Shown: positions 43,655-52,351, counted from the first letter of the stretch. The stretch: 64,000 nt of DNA from Chloroflexota bacterium (GCA_021325635.1 JAJPGV010000049.1:1-64000), one strand, 5' to 3'. Numbers and translations: made by a program. Notes: generated by a model from the letters alone, not told the origin.

Positions 43655-43682
43655 CCTGAACAGCGGCTAAAACGCGCGTAAA
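43655..43682 (-). promoter_or_regulatory. 11-bp-spaced repeats upstream of the two-component genes
   Basis: CCTGAA, GCTAAA and CGTAAA at 43655, 43666 and 43677, weaker copies of the operator seen at the other metal genes, 39 bp upstream of the regulator. Suggests autoregulation. Confidence 0.5.
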
Positions 43683-43790
43683 TGTGATCAGCCGAAAGCG
43701 TCGCCCTGCGGGTGTCCGGTCACCTTGGGCGAGAACGATCCGCCCAGCGAGACGGTCGATCTCTCCAGACTCTGGCACAACCGTCGGCAC

Positions 43791-44165
43791 TTAGCTCTCC
43801 AACGTCCGGCGCATCTCGTCGTACTGCTCGCGGTTCAGCTCACCGGCAGCGAAGCGCCGCTTCAAGATGTCGAGCGGCGATTCGCCTGCGCCAGGCCGGT
43901 GGTGGTCGCCAGACAGCGCTCGCACCAGCAGGATGATGCCGATGATCACGGCCGCCCAGAAGGCCAGCATCGCCAGACCGCCCAACCCCATGCCCAGGCC
44001 CCACATCCAACCCGGCCCCCCGGCGAACGCCCCGGAACGGCCGAAGCCCCACATCATCCCCGGTCCCATCATGCCGGGCCCCAGGACGCCCATGCCCACG
44101 GCGGGCACGAGCAGGACCACCGCGACCAGTACGACCAGCGTAATGACAAGTCCTCGATTGGTCAT
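43791..44165 (-). CDS. Small membrane protein with SHOCT domain
   Basis: 124 aa. Two membrane helices flank a Gly/Met-rich segment (GMGVLGPGMMGPGMMWGFGR). The C-terminal SHOCT motif is LDILKRRFAAGELNREQYDE. Met-rich loops of this kind may bind copper. Monocistronic between the regulator and the 165-aa membrane gene. Confidence 0.8.
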   Translation of the reverse strand: MTNRGLVITLVVLVAVVLLVPAVGMGVLGPGMMGPGMMWGFGRSGAFAGGPGWMWGLGMGLGGLAMLAFWAAVIIGIILLVRALSGDHHRPGAGESPLDILKRRFAAGELNREQYDEMRRTLES

Positions 44166-44235
44166 CTGTCAAAACCTCCTCGGGTCTTACCCGCTAAGCG
44201 AAAGCCAGCCGATCCTCTGAGCGTTCCCCATCTCT

Positions 44236-44733
44236 TCATGTCGCACACGTAGTGACCCGGACCTGGCGGGGTTGCCAGCGCCGAAGCTGATATGCCAGGT
44301 AGACGACGCCGGCGGCGTTCATCGACACCCCGAGCCACAGCAACGGCGTGCGGTACGCGTTCAAGAAGATCGCGCCACCGGAGAGGCCGAGCACCGGCAG
44401 CAGATCACTGACGTGGTGCGCGCAGCAGGCCAGCATCGCCAGCGAGCTCATGCCCGAGCTGGTGGCCACGCCAGCCGCCTGCCCCTGCATCCGCAATCCA
44501 CGCATGTAGCTGAACAGCCCGACCTGGACGCCGAAGCCGAGGGCGATCGCCACTACGAACCGGACATCGTCGCCGACCTGCTGTGTGGCGTGTGCCCAGC
44601 CCTGCGCCAGGGTGAGGACGCCCAGGTAGAACGCCACCAATACGGCCGCCGCGGCGGCGCCGATGGCGACCGGCCAGACAAGCCGGCGGCCGGGATACGC
44701 GATGTGCAGAGGAGCGGGAGCTACGTGCTCCAC
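44236..44733 (-). CDS. Membrane protein of the metal island (165 aa)
   Basis: Four predicted membrane helices, with SSLAMLACCAHHVSDLLPVL holding a Cys-Cys-x-His-His cluster that may handle metal. The C-terminus is LRRWQPRQVRVTTCAT. It overlaps the lipoprotein gene by 13 bp and is therefore translated with it. Not assigned to a named family. Confidence 0.7.
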   Translation of the reverse strand: MEHVAPAPLHIAYPGRRLVWPVAIGAAAAAVLVAFYLGVLTLAQGWAHATQQVGDDVRFVVAIALGFGVQVGLFSYMRGLRMQGQAAGVATSSGMSSLAMLACCAHHVSDLLPVLGLSGGAIFLNAYRTPLLWLGVSMNAAGVVYLAYQLRRWQPRQVRVTTCAT

Positions 44734-45203
44734 GTGAAGGTCCTCTCGGGCACGCCCGCGACGTCGCGGATGACCAGTTCAACGTTGTTCACGCCTGCGC
44801 TGATCGTCGGCGTCCCATCGGCTCCTGCCGTGGGGAACGTCAGCGTGCCTGAACGGTGGTGACCGCCCTTGGGCGCATCCCAACCGCTGGGCTGGAGCGC
44901 CGGACCCTTGTCGACACGCAGGCTCGCCAACTGCCGCAAGTCCACGCCATCCAGATCCACGGAGTGGGTGTTCATCGCTACGACGAACGATGGACCCGCC
45001 GCAGCCCCGAGCCAGGTCACGTCGATGGTCACCTGTCCGCCTTCACTGGTTTGGGTGGGCTTACCGGACGCTAGGCCTCCGGCAGTGGCGGGAGCCGATG
45101 GTTGAGCTTGTTGGTTCGCAGTCCCACATGCGGCTAGCAGCAAGATGAGCGCGACCGCAGCGCCGCCCACCAGGGCACGCCGATCGCCCGATGCTCGACT
45201 CAT
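44721..45203 (-). CDS. Lipoprotein (160 aa)
   Basis: Lipobox LLLAAC near residue 26 follows a short signal peptide (ALVGGAAVALILLLAAC). A Pro/Thr/Ser linker leads to a beta-sandwich-like domain (GQVTIDVTWLGAAAGPSFVV; NTHSVDLDGVDLRQLASL). The surface-anchored domain probably participates in metal handling given the neighbours. The 11-bp repeat operator lies 39 bp upstream. Confidence 0.75.
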   Translation of the reverse strand: MSRASGDRRALVGGAAVALILLLAACGTANQQAQPSAPATAGGLASGKPTQTSEGGQVTIDVTWLGAAAGPSFVVAMNTHSVDLDGVDLRQLASLRVDKGPALQPSGWDAPKGGHHRSGTLTFPTAGADGTPTISAGVNNVELVIRDVAGVPERTFTWST

Positions 45204-45241
45204 TCGTGGCCTCCCTCTACGAGTCGAAGGTAGGTCTGATA

Positions 45242-45280
45242 GCTGATGCCGGCCTGAATGGAACCTGATGGTTTCCTGAA
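45242..45280 (-). promoter_or_regulatory. Operator of four 11-bp-spaced CTGA hexamers (divergent promoter)
   Basis: GCTGAT, CCTGAA, CCTGAT and CCTGAA at 45242, 45253, 45264 and 45275. It lies 39 bp upstream of the lipoprotein operon and 47 bp upstream of the divergent YHS gene, so it may control both. Confidence 0.75.
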
Positions 45281-45326
45281 GGCAATCCCATCGAAAATAC
45301 TCGTGATCAGCAAGGAGGATTGAGCG

Positions 45327-45473
45327 ATGGCGAAAGACCTCGTTTGCGGGATGGACGTCGATCCCGCCACGGCGACCCATAAGACGGAGTACCAGGGACA
45401 GACCTACTACTTCTGCTGTCCCGCCTGCAAACGGTCGTTCGAGGCCAACCCGGCGCAGTACCTGAAAGGGTGA
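45327..45473 (+). CDS. YHS-domain protein (48 aa)
   Basis: MAKDLVCGMDVDPATATHKT at the start, then a YYFCCPACKRSF segment. The YHS domain, with Cys7, Cys32, Cys33 and Cys36, binds metal and is found alone in copper-resistance clusters. AAGGAGGAT lies 9 nt upstream of the ATG. Confidence 0.85.
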   Translation: MAKDLVCGMDVDPATATHKTEYQGQTYYFCCPACKRSFEANPAQYLKG

Positions 45474-45572
45474 GGGCCCAGGCCCGGCGGCACTACTGGC
45501 ACCCTCTCTCCAGCTGCTCATGTCAGCTCCCAGTTGCCGCAGGTTATCGGTCTAGCAGCTAGGCCCTTTGCC

Positions 45573-45740
45573 ATGCTCTGGCAGATCCTCAATATCGGTC
45601 TCGCAATCTGCGCCTGGCGCTTCCTCCGGACAGGCGGACCGGACATGCTGAAGATGATGGACCCCGGCCGACCGCACCCGCCGATCTGGGGCGTCACCGG
45701 TCGCCGGAGCCAAAGTAACGTGCTCTTGGTATTCAGCTAA
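45573..45740 (+). CDS. Possible small membrane protein (55 aa)
   Basis: MLWQILNIGLAICAWRFLRT has one membrane helix, followed by GGPDMLKMMD, which resembles small membrane proteins found next to YHS genes. The last 20 or so residues look unlike them, so the true end may be lost. No good ribosome site. Confidence 0.4.
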   Translation: MLWQILNIGLAICAWRFLRTGGPDMLKMMDPGRPHPPIWGVTGRRSQSNVLLVFS

Positions 45741-45770
45741 CCGTCAGGTTGCCTTCAGATTCAGGTCAGC
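45732..45770 (+). promoter_or_regulatory. Operator of four 11-bp-spaced TCAG hexamers
   Basis: TTCAGC, GTCAGG, TTCAGA and GTCAGC at 45732, 45743, 45754 and 45765, in the gene direction, 37 bp before the ATG at 45808. Same orientation relative to the gene as in the minus-strand arrays. Confidence 0.7.
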
Positions 45771-45807
45771 TAACAGGCGTAGCGTGATGGCTGGAGGTAA
45801 GCGTGTG

Positions 45808-46050
45808 ATGGCGAACACGGCTGAGCGCGTTGGGATCGGACAACAGATTTTCACGCCGCAGAAGCGATCGGACGAGTGTGGGCTTGTCTCAATCGGCTTT
45901 GATGTCAAGCAGCTGGAGTTTTACGCCTGGCTCGTTGAGCACGGCAAAGAGCCCCAAATAGAGCACACGGCGCGCTTGTCCGTGTCGCGGTTCCGTAGCG
46001 CTGAGGCTCGCTTCGATAGCGGAGGGGATGCGTGGAAGCCAGGTGCGTAG
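45808..46050 (+). CDS. Protein of unknown function (80 aa)
   Basis: ATG 45808 has GGAGGTAA upstream. Short, charged, with no recognisable domain. It is the first gene behind the fifth operator and overlaps the next gene by 19 bp. Confidence 0.5.
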   Translation: MANTAERVGIGQQIFTPQKRSDECGLVSIGFDVKQLEFYAWLVEHGKEPQIEHTARLSVSRFRSAEARFDSGGDAWKPGA

Positions 46051-46340
46051 CCCCAGATTGCGGGCAGCGAGCCGCCGCAACCATTCGCCAGCAGACACCG
46101 GTGTGCGTCGATCATTACTGGCAGAGCCGGCACCGACTCGAGAAGCGCGGTTTGAGGCTCGCCGAATTCAAGGGGTCCATGGCGGACCTCCTCCAGCCTG
46201 AGCACAAGTGGCGACCGCTAGCCCTCGCTCTGGCCGATGAAGCCACGGTGCTGCGGCACACCGCACGACAGCTACGTGAAGCAGCCAGCGAAGCCGTCGA
46301 TGAGTTGAAGACCAAGCGCCCGCCCCGGCGGCCTGGATGA
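46032..46340 (+). CDS. Small putative zinc-binding protein (102 aa)
   Basis: The N-terminus has CVAPDC and later CVDHYWQSRH, a possible zinc-binding set of three Cys plus His. The rest is helical (ALADEATVLRHTARQLREAA). GTG start. It overlaps the previous gene. Family not recognised. Confidence 0.55.
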   Translation: MEARCVAPDCGQRAAATIRQQTPVCVDHYWQSRHRLEKRGLRLAEFKGSMADLLQPEHKWRPLALALADEATVLRHTARQLREAASEAVDELKTKRPPRRPG

Positions 46341-46478
46341 TAAGACCAGCTAGTCAAATGCCTGCCGCGAGTTGACCATCGTCTCAAGTTTCCAATCCAG
46401 CTGCGCTGGCGCTCGCGGTCTGCCATGTGCTGCGTCGGCACGGGGCCAGCCCTTATCACCCGCACAATGAGTCGATAC

Positions 46479-46493
46479 ACTCACTATGTGAGT
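46479..46493 (+). promoter_or_regulatory. Palindromic operator at the MNT gene start
   Basis: ACTCAC-TAT-GTGAGT, a perfect 6+3+6 palindrome that includes the GTG start at 46488. It probably serves autoregulation by the wHTH-MNT protein. Confidence 0.55.
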
Positions 46494-47093
46494 ACATCGG
46501 CGCCGGGACTGCTGCCGATATTCCGCTCGGACAATCAGCTCCGGCTGCTCGGCCAGCTGTTCTTGCACCCGCAGCAAGAACAGACCATCGCCGACCTCGA
46601 AGCCGCGGCAGGCATCCCCCAGCAGACCGTCTCCCGCGAAGTGAACCGGCTCCTCGAGGCCGGTTTGCTGCGGGGGCGTCGAGTGGGCCGGCTGCACTTT
46701 GTGCGACCCAACGACGCGAATCCCTACTTTCCGGAGCTCGCTGGCCTGCTGTTGAAGGCGCTCGGTCCGCGATCCGTGCTGGCCGCACACTTACGCGGCG
46801 TTCAGGGCATCGCGGAAGCGTACCTGTTCGGGTCCTGGGCTCGGCGTTACGCGGGCGAGCCCGGTGCGCCGCCGGGCGACATCGACGTGGTCATCATCGG
46901 CGAGCCGGACGTGGACGAGGTCTACAACGCCTGCCGCGACGCGGGGGTCGAGCTGGGCCAGGAAGTCAATCCCGTCGTGCTCAGCCCTGACGAGTGGAAG
47001 GCGCGCCGCTCGGGATTTGTGCGCCAGGTCCGCGGCGGCCCGCTGGTGGCGCTGAGCGATGACGGAGCGCATGGCCAGCCCAAGCGTCGCTGA
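46488..47093 (+). CDS. wHTH-MNT nucleotidyltransferase antitoxin
   Basis: 201 aa. The N-terminal winged helix reads LLGQLFLHPQQEQTIADLEA and SREVNRLLEAGLLRGRRVG. The C-terminal minimal nucleotidyltransferase has GSWARRY and DIDVVIIG, the catalytic G-S...D-x-D. MNT antitoxins neutralise HEPN ribonucleases by transferring nucleotides to them. GTG 46488 fits the family's usual N-terminus; ATG 46467 is an alternative. The downstream HEPN gene is broken. Confidence 0.8.
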   Translation: MSTSAPGLLPIFRSDNQLRLLGQLFLHPQQEQTIADLEAAAGIPQQTVSREVNRLLEAGLLRGRRVGRLHFVRPNDANPYFPELAGLLLKALGPRSVLAAHLRGVQGIAEAYLFGSWARRYAGEPGAPPGDIDVVIIGEPDVDEVYNACRDAGVELGQEVNPVVLSPDEWKARRSGFVRQVRGGPLVALSDDGAHGQPKRR

Positions 47094-47516
47094 TCTGCTC
47101 CGCGCCGGACGCATCGAGACCATCTAGCCGGACGTGGCGCCGGCCTGGTCGCGACTCGACGAAGCGACTGCCCACCTGACGTCGTCGGCGGCGCTGGCCG
47201 CGACAGACCCGGCGCTGGCCTACGTCGCCCTGTACGACGCCGCGCGCAAAGCCATCACGGCGCACATGCAGGCCAATGGCTACCGACCAACCAATAGGAC
47301 CGGGGCGCACCAGGCCGTCGGCCTGTATGCCGAGACCGCGCTGGCCCCAGCGCCAGCCTGCCCCACATAGGGGCGTTCGATCGCATGCGCCAGGTGCGCA
47401 ATCGCAGCGAGTACAACCAGCAGCCCATCACGGCACGCCTGCTCAGTACGGATCTCGGGCACGCCACGGCCATCGTCGCGACGGTCCAAGCCGCGCTGCC
47501 ACCTCGGCCTGCATAA
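47071..47516 (+). pseudogene. HEPN toxin gene with in-frame stop and frameshift
   Basis: From ATG 47071 the frame gives MASPSVADLLRAGRIETI, then TAG (47125-47127), then PDVAPAWSRLDEA and the HEPN core ALAYVALYDAARKAITAHMQ with YRPTNRTGAHQAVGLYAET. One base is lost near 47345-47360; the -1 frame continues LPHIGAFDRMRQVRNRSEYN, which includes the RNxxxY-type HEPN active site (RNRSEY), to a TAA at 47514-47516. Two independent lesions mean no functional toxin, unless the frameshift is a sequencing error; the stop would still remain. Confidence 0.8.
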
Positions 47517-47986
47517 GCAAACGCCGCCGGGCGCTTCGCCCACAGCCCCCGTTGCCACGGCCGCAAAGACAGCCCGGCGGATCACATGTTTCTGCAGTCT
47601 CTGTAGGCATTTCTCTATAGAGCGCTGGCCACCCAAACGGGGGCATCTGCCGCCTCTCGGCCCTCGGCCAGACTAGCCCGCTCGGTTCACCAGCTGTCCG
47701 TCAGACGGACCTACCGTCGCGCACGGCGCGCCGATTTGAGCACAAACTGAGCACTTCGCGCTAGGCCGAACGGCCTGCCGCCGGCCCATGCCTCCCGCCC
47801 GCATCCGAGCCGGGATCGGGCAGGTCTCTAGGCACTTCTGCTCGCCGGAAGCCGGGTGCCTGGTATGCCGTATGCGGGCTGGCGCAGCTATCCGCGCCCA
47901 CACGGGACTGGGGGGTTGCCGCTAGGAGCGGAGCCGGAGGACACCATGTACAACGCTCCACCTGCAGTCGCCGAAAGCCGCCGCCC
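47517..47986. other. Intergenic region before the Tad operon
   Basis: No credible gene. A 6-bp hairpin, GTCCGT-CAG-ACGGAC, lies at 47696-47710. The region should contain the promoter of the cpaB-tadZ-tadA genes; no strong -35/-10 pair is seen. Confidence 0.5.
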
Positions 47987-48691
47987 ATGGCCGTAGCCGG
48001 GGCCCTTTCGCCCACTCGCGCCATCCGCCAATCCCGGCGCATCGACGCCCGCGTGCCGGTCAGCATCCTCATCCTGCTGGCCGCCATCGGCGGGGCGCTG
48101 GTGTTCTTCAGCGCCAACAACGACACCCGCGGCGTGCTGGTCGCCACACACGACCTGCCGGCCGGCGCCACCCTGACGTCCGGCGACCTGGCCATCGCTC
48201 GCGTGCGCGTCGACGACAGCCTCTATCAGGCGGCCATCCAGCAGGCCTCGCTCAGCCAGATCGTCGGCAAGCAGCTGGCCGAGCCGGTGCACGCGCAGCA
48301 GCTGCTGGTGCCGGCCCAGGTGTCCAGCCGGCCGGTCATCGGGCCGAATGACGTGGCCATGACCATCCCGGTCGGGCCCAGCAGCGCCGTCGGCGGACGC
48401 ATCCGGGCCGGCGACAGCGTGCGCGTCATTGCCACCCTCAACAAGCAGAAGCCCGACGCCAAAACGTCCGTCGTGCTCGATCGGGCGCGCGTCTACGACG
48501 TTGGCTACGCGCAGGGCGTCACCTCGGTCACCGGCGCCGCGCCAGCTGACCCGGCCAGAACCGGCCAGATCGCCTGGATCACCATGCTTCTGGGCGCGGA
48601 CGACGCGGTCAAGCTGTCTGAGGCCCGCTGGAATGGCGACCTCGACGTGGTCCTGCTGCCGCCTGACCCACAGCCGCAGAGCAATGGCTGA
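47987..48691 (+). CDS. cpaB: Flp pilus assembly protein CpaB/RcpC
   Basis: 234 aa. One N-terminal membrane helix (VPVSILILLAAIGGALVFFS), a SAF domain (VLVATHDLPAGATLTSGDLA) and the RcpC region (MTIPVGPSSAVGGRIRAGDS). It takes part in assembly of Tad/Flp pili at the outer face of the membrane. First gene of the Tad locus; overlaps the next by 8 bp. Confidence 0.9.
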   Translation: MAVAGALSPTRAIRQSRRIDARVPVSILILLAAIGGALVFFSANNDTRGVLVATHDLPAGATLTSGDLAIARVRVDDSLYQAAIQQASLSQIVGKQLAEPVHAQQLLVPAQVSSRPVIGPNDVAMTIPVGPSSAVGGRIRAGDSVRVIATLNKQKPDAKTSVVLDRARVYDVGYAQGVTSVTGAAPADPARTGQIAWITMLLGADDAVKLSEARWNGDLDVVLLPPDPQPQSNG

Positions 48692-50042
48692 CCAGGCTTC
48701 GGGCGCCGCCGTGCGCCTGCTGGTCGGGCTGGGCAACGCCGAACGCGAGCGGCGCCTGCTGCCGGGGCTGCTCGAATCGGGCGAGCTGGTGGTGGCCGAG
48801 CGCTGCCTGGCCGGCGACCAGCTGCTGGAGGCGCTGCGCGAGCGCCGGGGCGACGCAGCCCTGGTCGCGCTGGACCTGCACCGCCTGAACGCCGCCCTGC
48901 TGGCAGCCATGCAGGCCACCGGCGTGCCGCTCATCGGGCTGGCCAGCGGCAATCCCGGCCTGGCCGGCGCCGACGGCTGGGCGGCGCTGCTGCCCGCCGA
49001 CGCCGACGCAGGCCAGATGGCGGCCGCCATCAAGGCGGCGCTGCGCGGCGAGCGGCTCGAGCCGGCCGGCGAGCAGCCGGAGCCGGACCTCCAGCCCGCC
49101 CTTGAAGCGCCGCCCGGAGAGGCCGCGCCGGGGGTCATTGGTGTGGCCAGCGGCAAGGGCAGCCCTGGCTGCACGACGGTGGCGGTCAATCTGGCGGCGG
49201 CCCTGGGCGCCGTCGCGCCGACGCTGCTGGTCGACCTGGACGTGGCTGGTCCCAGCGTGTGCGCCGTGCTCGGCCTGGACCCCACCCGCAACCTGTTCAT
49301 GCTGGCCCACTCGGAGCCGCGCAGCGCCCGCGAGTGGACGCGCGCGCTCGAGCAGGAAACGCAGCCTCTCGGCCGCGGCAGCGCGCAGTGCCTGGTCCTG
49401 GCCGGCATCCCCAAGCCCAGCATGCGCGCCGCCATCTCGCTGCCCTTCCTGCAGCGGCTCCTGCCGGAGCTGCGCCAGCGCTACCGCTACATCGTGCTGG
49501 ACGTCGGATCGGTGGGGGTGTCCGGCGCTGACGCGCCGCAGGCCTGGCTGGCCTCGGCGGCCGGCCAGCTGCTGTTCGTAACCGCGCCCAACGTGCTCGG
49601 CGTGTGGCACGCCAAGTCGGCCCTGACCCATGTGCCGGAGCTGGAGCACCAGGCCGTGGCCCTGGTCATCAACCAGCACGACCGCCGCACCCACCACACC
49701 CGCGCCGACATCGAATGGGCCCTGGGCCGCCAGGCGGCGGCCGTCATCCCCTACGACCACCGCGCCATCGAGAAAGCGCTGGCGGCACAGCGGCCGGTCA
49801 TCTTCGACCGCCGCAGCCGCGCCGGCAAGACCCTGCTGGACCTGGCGGAACGGCTGAACGGCGGCTACATCCTGCTGCCCAACGACGCCGCCGTGAAGAC
49901 GCCGGGCTGGGCCAGACCCTGGCCGAAGGTCCAGCTACCGCGCCGCCGCAAAGGGGCTCCGGCACCAGGAGCAGCTCCGAGAGCGGAACCCGACGTCATC
50001 ACACAGGAGGTGGACGATGGCGATCGCGCCCCCGCCCTCTAA
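48684..50042 (+). CDS. TadZ/CpaE-like pilus localisation ATPase, variant P-loop
   Basis: 452 aa. An N-terminal receiver-like domain without the usual phosphorylation Asp context is followed by a MinD/ParA-like domain. The P-loop reads KGSPGCTT: the deviant signature Lys is present, but the usual Lys before Thr is Cys. Walker B is YIVLDVGSVGV. TadZ proteins bind to the pole and recruit the TadA ATPase. The P-loop change suggests ATP binding without normal hydrolysis. Confidence 0.85.
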   Translation: MADQASGAAVRLLVGLGNAERERRLLPGLLESGELVVAERCLAGDQLLEALRERRGDAALVALDLHRLNAALLAAMQATGVPLIGLASGNPGLAGADGWAALLPADADAGQMAAAIKAALRGERLEPAGEQPEPDLQPALEAPPGEAAPGVIGVASGKGSPGCTTVAVNLAAALGAVAPTLLVDLDVAGPSVCAVLGLDPTRNLFMLAHSEPRSAREWTRALEQETQPLGRGSAQCLVLAGIPKPSMRAAISLPFLQRLLPELRQRYRYIVLDVGSVGVSGADAPQAWLASAAGQLLFVTAPNVLGVWHAKSALTHVPELEHQAVALVINQHDRRTHHTRADIEWALGRQAAAVIPYDHRAIEKALAAQRPVIFDRRSRAGKTLLDLAERLNGGYILLPNDAAVKTPGWARPWPKVQLPRRRKGAPAPGAAPRAEPDVITQEVDDGDRAPAL

Positions 50043-50553
50043 CAGCGGGGCCTCCCGGACGGGGTCCTCGCGGACGGCGAATCGGGCCTACGCCGACCGC
50101 GCCACCGAACGCGAGCTGCGGCAGGCCATCCGCGTCGAGGTCGACCGGCTGCTCGCCGACCGCCAGCTGCTGGCGCCGGGGCCGCAGGAGGAGGAGCAGA
50201 TTCGAGCGCTCATCCGGGACCGGGTGGCCAGCTACCAGCGGGAGCACGCCGAGATGAACCAGCCGCTGCTGTCGGACGCCAACGGCGTGGCCGAGCGCAT
50301 CTTCAACGACCTGCTGCGCCTCGGCCTGCTGGAGCCCCTGATGCGCGACGACCGGATCGAAGAGGTCACCTGCAACGGGCCCGGAAGAGTGTTCGTGGTC
50401 CAGGACGGCCGCAAGCGCCTGGTCGACGACCTGTTCTTCGACGAGGACGAGGACCTACGTGCGCTAGTCAAGCGCCTCATCGGGCCACTGGCAAGCGCCT
50501 GGACGAGTCCTCGCCCATGGTCGACGCCACCCTGCCCGACGGCTCGCGCCTGA
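50017..50553 (+). CDS. TadA/CpaF secretion ATPase, N-terminal part (frameshifted)
   Basis: Residues 1-160 are the TadA N-terminal region, with RIFNDLLRLGLLEPLMRDDR and RVFVVQDGRKRLVDDLFFDE. The frame runs into LVKRLIGPLASAWTSP, where LVKRLIGPLGKRLDESSPMV is expected. One G missing from the CTGG(G) run at 50490-50491 restores the correct frame. Either a sequencing/assembly error or a real loss of the pilus ATPase. GGAGG precedes the ATG. Confidence 0.85.
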   Translation: MAIAPPPSNSGASRTGSSRTANRAYADRATERELRQAIRVEVDRLLADRQLLAPGPQEEEQIRALIRDRVASYQREHAEMNQPLLSDANGVAERIFNDLLRLGLLEPLMRDDRIEEVTCNGPGRVFVVQDGRKRLVDDLFFDEDEDLRALVKRLIGPLASAWTSPRPWSTPPCPTARA

Positions 50554-51377
50554 ACGCCGCTATCCCGCCGGCCACCAGCTCCTATCTCGGCACCTCGGTC
50601 AGCATCCGAAAATTTATCCTCGGCGCCTACTCGCTTGATGAGTTGACGGCCCGCGGCAGCCTGAGCGAGTCGGCCGCCCAGTTCCTGGACGCCGCCGTCC
50701 AGGGCGGCTGCAACATCGTCGTCAGCGGGCCGACCGGCAGCGGCAAGACGACCATGCTCAACTGCCTGGGCGCCTGCATCGCCTCACTGGACGAACGCGT
50801 CGTGACCTGCGAGGAGGTGGCCGAGCTCGCCCTGGAGCGACACCTGCCCGACTGTGTGTCGCTGCACGCCCGCGGCGGCAACCTCGAAGGTGCCGGCGAG
50901 ATTCGCATCCGCGACCTGGTCAAGAACGCGCTGCGCATGCGGCCCACCCGCATCGTGGTCGGCGAGGTCCGCGGCGCCGAGAGCCTGGACATGCTCATGG
51001 CCATGAACACCGGCCACGAGGGATCGCTGACGACGGTCCACGGCAATTCGCCCCGCGACGCCCTGGAACGCTTGACGACGCTGGCCATGTTCGCCGACGA
51101 GAAGCTCGGCCATGAGGCGCTGACCCGCATGGTCAGCCGCACCATCGACCTGGTGGTCCAGCTGCGCTTCGAACCGCGCACCCGGCGCCGCCGCGTGGAG
51201 TCCATCTTCGAGGTCACCGGTCAGGACACGGGCACCATCACCGGCAACGAGCTGTGGGCCATCGACCCGGCCACCGACCGCCTGACCTGGACCGGCATCC
51301 GGCCGGCGGCCCTGAAGCGCATGGCGGCCAAGGACATCCCCTACGAGCCGCCGCTGGGCGAGGTGCGCGGCGCATGA
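50517..51377 (+). CDS. TadA/CpaF secretion ATPase, C-terminal part
   Basis: Continuation of the same gene in the correct frame; it reads MVDATLPDGSRLNAAIPPAT onward. Walker A is VSGPTGSGKTTMLNC, the Asp box is EEVAELALER, and the motifs RPTRIVVGEVRGAES and MNTGHEGSLTTVHGN are intact. As a hexamer it drives pilin polymerisation. The full product would be about 453 aa. Confidence 0.9.
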   Translation: MVDATLPDGSRLNAAIPPATSSYLGTSVSIRKFILGAYSLDELTARGSLSESAAQFLDAAVQGGCNIVVSGPTGSGKTTMLNCLGACIASLDERVVTCEEVAELALERHLPDCVSLHARGGNLEGAGEIRIRDLVKNALRMRPTRIVVGEVRGAESLDMLMAMNTGHEGSLTTVHGNSPRDALERLTTLAMFADEKLGHEALTRMVSRTIDLVVQLRFEPRTRRRRVESIFEVTGQDTGTITGNELWAIDPATDRLTWTGIRPAALKRMAAKDIPYEPPLGEVRGA

Positions 51378-51428
51378 CCGGCCTCCTGTTCGCCTGTCTG
51401 TCACCGGCGCGCCAAGGTGGTACGCCGG

Positions 51429-51456
51429 GTCACGGCCATGTCACGTTCGCGTCACA
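51429..51456 (+). promoter_or_regulatory. Three GTCAC repeats at 11-bp spacing upstream of TadB
   Basis: GTCACG, GTCACG and GTCACA at 51429, 51440 and 51451, 35 bp before the TadB ATG. Suggests an OmpR-family regulator controls a second promoter for tadB onward. Confidence 0.55.
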
Positions 51457-51490
51457 CGCGCCTGGATAGCGTGAGGGTCGAGAACACGCC

Positions 51491-52351
51491 ATGCCTGTGC
51501 CGCTGCTGCTGTCCCTGGGTTTCGGGTTCGGCGTTTACCTGCTGTTCGAGGGGCTGACCAGCCCCCGTCGCGAGCGCCAGGAGACCGACCGGCTGCGGCG
51601 GCTGCGCGACTTCCTGCACCGCTCCGGGCTGCACGACGTCAGCCCGCGCGACTTCCTGCTGTTCTCGCTCGGCGCCGGCCTGCTCGGCGCGCTCGTCACC
51701 CAGCAGCTGCTGCGCTGGGCCTTCCTCAGCCCGCTGGCCGGCCTGCTCGGCGCCTGTCTGCCGTATGTCTACTTCGCCCGGCGCGAGCAGCGACGCCGGG
51801 CCGTGTTCCAGGTGGCGCTGGCCGACGCTGTGGCCCAGCTGCGAGATGGCATCCGCACGGGCCTGTCGGTCCAGGAGGCGCTCATCGGCCTGGCCCGCAC
51901 CGGACCGGACGTGCTGCGGGCCGAGTTCTCGGCGCTGGTGCGGGAAAGCCGGCTGGACGGCTTCGAGACCAGCCTCAACGCCCTGCGCGATCGCCTGGCC
52001 GACCCGCTGTTCGACCAGGTCGCGGCCACGCTGGTGCTCAACGAGCAGCTGGGCGGGCGCAATGTCAGCCAGGTGCTCGACCGCCTGGCGGCCTCGACCC
52101 GCGGCCAGCTGCGGGTACAGCAGGACATCCGCGCTCAGCAGGCCCAGAACGCCGTGACCGCCCTGGTCATGGTGCTCATTCCGGTCTTCCTGCTGGTGGC
52201 CATCCGCGTCCTGAACCCCGACTACCTGACGGTCTTCTCCGTCTGGCCGGGGCAGCTGGTGCTCATCGCCTGCTTCATCTCCCTGGTCGTCGGCTACCGA
52301 GCCGTGCGCTGGTGCGCCCAGCTGCCCGGGGAGCCGCGGGTGCTGCGGTGA
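51491..52351 (+). CDS. tadB: Tad pilus membrane protein TadB
   Basis: 286 aa. T2SS-F domain with the Tad layout: an N-terminal helix (LLLSLGFGFGVYLLFEG), helices near residue 60-95 and two near the C-terminus (AVTALVMVLIPVFLLVAIRV). It forms the inner-membrane platform with TadC. Its stop overlaps the GTG of tadC. Confidence 0.93.
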   Translation: MPVPLLLSLGFGFGVYLLFEGLTSPRRERQETDRLRRLRDFLHRSGLHDVSPRDFLLFSLGAGLLGALVTQQLLRWAFLSPLAGLLGACLPYVYFARREQRRRAVFQVALADAVAQLRDGIRTGLSVQEALIGLARTGPDVLRAEFSALVRESRLDGFETSLNALRDRLADPLFDQVAATLVLNEQLGGRNVSQVLDRLAASTRGQLRVQQDIRAQQAQNAVTALVMVLIPVFLLVAIRVLNPDYLTVFSVWPGQLVLIACFISLVVGYRAVRWCAQLPGEPRVLR

